Source of the DNA: Ruminococcus sp. UBA1366 | GTDB lineage: Bacteria > Bacillota > Clostridia > Oscillospirales > Ruminococcaceae | Direction: 5' to 3' | Length of the DNA stretch: 8,532 nucleotides | NCBI GenBank assembly: GCA_002306005.1 | Contig: DBRO01000049.1 | Location: 1 to 8,532 of the forward strand | Shown: piece by piece, positions 7,346 to 8,532 of the stretch | Layout: each line of letters opens with the position of its first letter | How positions within the stretch are numbered: the stretch's first letter is position 1 | Position numbers and translations under genes: made by a program | Notes under the pieces: model-generated | Databases searched by the model: none | What the model was told of the DNA's origin: nothing | The model's input: only the letters and a program-made list of their open reading frames with translations

Positions 7346-7405
7346 TTCGGATGTTGGTTTTCTCATTTCCACACATAACAGCGCATGGCAAACGGACTCT
7401 ATTTT

Positions 7406-7433
7406 ATTATAACATATTCCCGTAATTTGTCTA
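7406..7433 (-). promoter_or_regulatory. sigma-A promoter of the lipoprotein/HprK/PqqD/peptidase unit
   Basis: On the minus strand, TAGACA (7433-7428), a 16-base spacer and a perfect TATAAT (7411-7406) are present. The predicted start is near 7399, giving a leader of about 90 bases to the lipoprotein ATG. Just upstream of the -35 is a 13-base palindrome ATCAAATTTTGAT (7441-7453), a possible operator or merely AT-rich sequence. Confidence 0.75.
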
Positions 7434-7453
7434 CTAAAAAATCAAATTTTGAT

Positions 7454-7625
7454 GAAATCTCCAGAAAAGCGACGGGGAATTCGTGCATTTTATTGATAAC
7501 ATATGCAATTCTGCTTGGTAATATTTCAATTAATTTTATAAACGCTTGCATTTGTGGATTTGTAAATTTTTTATACCCCTCTCAATTGCAACGAACAAAT
7601 CCTTCTCCAGCCTCAATTCTTCCAC
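7454..7625. other. AT-rich intergenic region
   Basis: This stretch between the nrdR terminator and the lipoprotein promoter is much more AT-rich than the flanking genes. I see no RNA gene or known element. A 50-codon minus-strand frame (7551-7399) is open but has no ribosome site and overlaps the lipoprotein promoter, so it is not called. The region may act as an upstream element for that promoter. Confidence 0.5.
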
Positions 7626-7663
7626 GCAAAAACGGCAGACTGTATGCAGTCCGCCGTTTTTGC
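7626..7663 (-). terminator. intrinsic terminator after nrdR
   Basis: In the minus-strand RNA, GCAAAAACGGCGGACU pairs with AGUCUGCCGUUUUUGC around a six-base loop, with one G-U pair and a U5 run in the descending arm. It begins 14 bases after the nrdR stop. The A-rich/U-rich arms make it partly bidirectional in form. Confidence 0.85.
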
Positions 7664-7677
7664 TGATGACCTCATCG

Positions 7678-8127
7678 TCACCGTTCTTTCCCCAATTCCT
7701 TGATAATGCTTACAAAGCTGTCCACATCATTGAAATCCTTATACACGGATGCAAACCGCACATATGCCACAAGATCGAGCTTTTTCAGCCCCGCAAGTGC
7801 CATATCACCGATCTCGCTTGTAGTGGTCTGATTTACCATCGCATTCGCATAGTAATTTTCAATATCATCCACCAATGCGCTCAACGCATCCAACCCAACC
7901 GGACGCTTTTTCACAGCGGTTGTCAAACCCTTGATCAGCTTTTGTCTGTCAAATGGTTCAAAACTGCCGTCTTTCTTATACACCATCAAAAGCGGCTTTT
8001 CAACGACCTCATAGGTTGTGAACCGTTTGCCGCAGCTGGTGCATTCACGACGTCTCCTCTTTTTCTCGTCACTGGGACGAGAATCAATTACTTTTGTATC
8101 TTCATAACCGCAGAACGGACATCTCAT
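7678..8127 (-). CDS. nrdR: transcriptional repressor NrdR
   Basis: This 149-residue protein is NrdR, the zinc-ribbon/ATP-cone repressor that shuts off ribonucleotide reductase genes when dATP is high. The N-terminus begins MRCPFCGYEDTKVIDSRP. The zinc ribbon uses Cys3, Cys6, Cys29 and Cys32, with a basic RRRREC segment and KRFTTYE after it. The ATP-cone (about residues 45-135) includes KKRPVG, and the C-terminal part has the family's 'VAYVRFASVYKDFND'. Length is normal for the family. The ATG at 8127 has AGGAAG about seven bases upstream. An in-frame extension to 8241 is rejected because it would start upstream of the promoter and lacks homology. One oddity is that the spacing between the two Cys pairs is two residues shorter than usual (a GxxI-like segment is missing before the Arg run). 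No reductase gene is visible, so it acts in trans. Confidence 0.96.
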   Translation of the reverse strand: MRCPFCGYEDTKVIDSRPSDEKKRRRRECTSCGKRFTTYEVVEKPLLMVYKKDGSFEPFDRQKLIKGLTTAVKKRPVGLDALSALVDDIENYYANAMVNQTTTSEIGDMALAGLKKLDLVAYVRFASVYKDFNDVDSFVSIIKELGKER

Positions 8128-8199
8128 ACCGATTCTTCCTTTCAGCCGCTTGACAACTCCTTGTATAACCGCAGTTCTTCTTTCGCCGCGTATTCTCCG

Positions 8200-8214
8200 G
8201 AGTTTTAAAAACTC
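8200..8214. promoter_or_regulatory. inverted repeat at the nrdR transcription start (possible operator)
   Basis: GAGTTTT and AAAACTC form perfect seven-base arms around one base. The site begins at the predicted +1 of the nrdR promoter, a typical repressor position. It does not match the NrdR-box pattern (ACACTATATATAGTGT-like). An overlapping CTCCGGAG palindrome follows. The binding protein is unknown. Confidence 0.4.
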
Positions 8215-8220
8215 ACTGTC

Positions 8221-8249
8221 AGTATAGCATATCGGGCGCAAAATTGCAA
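8221..8249 (-). promoter_or_regulatory. sigma-A promoter of nrdR
   Basis: On the minus strand, TTGCAA (8249-8244), a 17-base spacer and TATACT (8226-8221) are present. The predicted start is near 8214, with a leader of about 87 bases. It lies wholly in the gap after the upstream gene, so nrdR can be transcribed on its own. Confidence 0.75.
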
Positions 8250-8262
8250 GTGCCTGTCCCGG

Positions 8263-8532
8263 TTATTGGCTGTATTTCTCTGTAATAAAATCCTGCGCGA
8301 CTTCTGCCAAACTGATCGGTGTTACCATGTACAGCCGAACCAGTTCATACAGTTCCTGCGCATACGCCAGATTTGGAGTAATATCCGCCAATTCAGCATA
8401 TTCTTGTTTGCCGAACAACGAACAGCACACGCGGATCCCATAGGTAGTACCGCCCTGATCTTCTCCGTCCTCCAACTGTTGCTGCGTCAGAAAATAAGAT
8501 AATTTCCCGTCCGCAAGTTCCTCCGTATGAAG
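8263..8532 (-). CDS. DUF6514-like small protein (5' end beyond right edge)
   Basis: The frame is open from the right edge to TAA at 8265-8263, 89 residues in view. It runs through 'ELADGKLSYFLTQQQ', then YGIRVCCSLF, then ITPNLAYAQELYELVRLYMVTPISLAEVAQDFI. The order of an N-terminal strand region followed by an alternating 'YGI' strand and a C-terminal helix with 'VTPISLAEV' resembles the small DUF6514 proteins of Clostridia. That assignment is from pattern memory and moderately sure. The TTG at 8475 is not a credible start because the frame continues upstream of it with the same character. No signal peptide or membrane segment is visible in this part. Function is unknown. No clear terminator follows before the nrdR promoter. 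Confidence 0.6.
   Translation of the reverse strand, partial: LHTEELADGKLSYFLTQQQLEDGEDQGGTTYGIRVCCSLFGKQEYAELADITPNLAYAQELYELVRLYMVTPISLAEVAQDFITEKYSQ

Noticed and set aside
7399..7551. A 50-codon minus-strand frame (starting MQAFIKLIEILP) in the AT-rich gap.
   Set aside because: There is no ribosome site, it overlaps the lipoprotein promoter and start site, and its AT-rich sequence makes a chance frame likely.
8128..8241. An N-terminal extension of nrdR by 38 codons.
   Set aside because: The extra residues are not NrdR-like and the extended start lies upstream of the predicted transcription start; ATG 8127 has a good ribosome site.

Overview
The window looks like chromosomal DNA of a Gram-positive Clostridia member, most likely Oscillospiraceae/Ruminococcus-like. 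This is inferred from the strong AGGAGG-type ribosome sites, near-consensus sigma-A promoters, an nrdR gene, a Thr-rich 'TTTKKSTTT' lipoprotein, and a PqqD / HPr-kinase-like / S24-S26 peptidase gene set common in that group. Base composition is mixed, with GC-richer genes and one AT-rich gap. All supported genes lie on the minus strand, so transcription runs from the right edge to the left edge.

Right part (8532 to 7626): the 3' part of a small DUF6514-like gene, then a promoter with a perfect inverted repeat at its start point, then nrdR (ribonucleotide reductase repressor) and a clean intrinsic terminator.

Middle part (about 7433 to 5151): a good sigma-A promoter drives a four-gene unit. 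It holds a Thr-rich lipoprotein with an odd hairpin leader, an HPr-kinase-like gene interrupted by one in-frame TAG after codon 42, a PqqD-like protein and a soluble S24/S26 signal-peptidase-like protein. An intrinsic terminator closes the unit. The set resembles RiPP or lasso-peptide accessory genes, but no precursor or cyclase is visible.

Left part (5131 to the left edge): a near-perfect promoter (TTGACA-17-TATACT) starts a tightly packed three-gene operon: a TerB-N/TerB-C protein, a BrxC/BrxD-type P-loop ATPase and an Lhr/BrxHI-like DEAD/DEAH helicase that runs off the left edge. This matches the anti-phage defence system known as Shango (SngA, SngB, SngC). The genes are coupled by a 4-base stop/start overlap and an 11-base gap. 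No transposase, integrase, tRNA, attachment site or CRISPR array is visible.

Most worth a second look: the complete-looking Shango operon in a Clostridia background, the single amber codon in an otherwise intact HprK-like gene, the precursor-less kinase/PqqD/peptidase cluster, and the hairpin that separates a perfect Shine-Dalgarno from the lipoprotein start.
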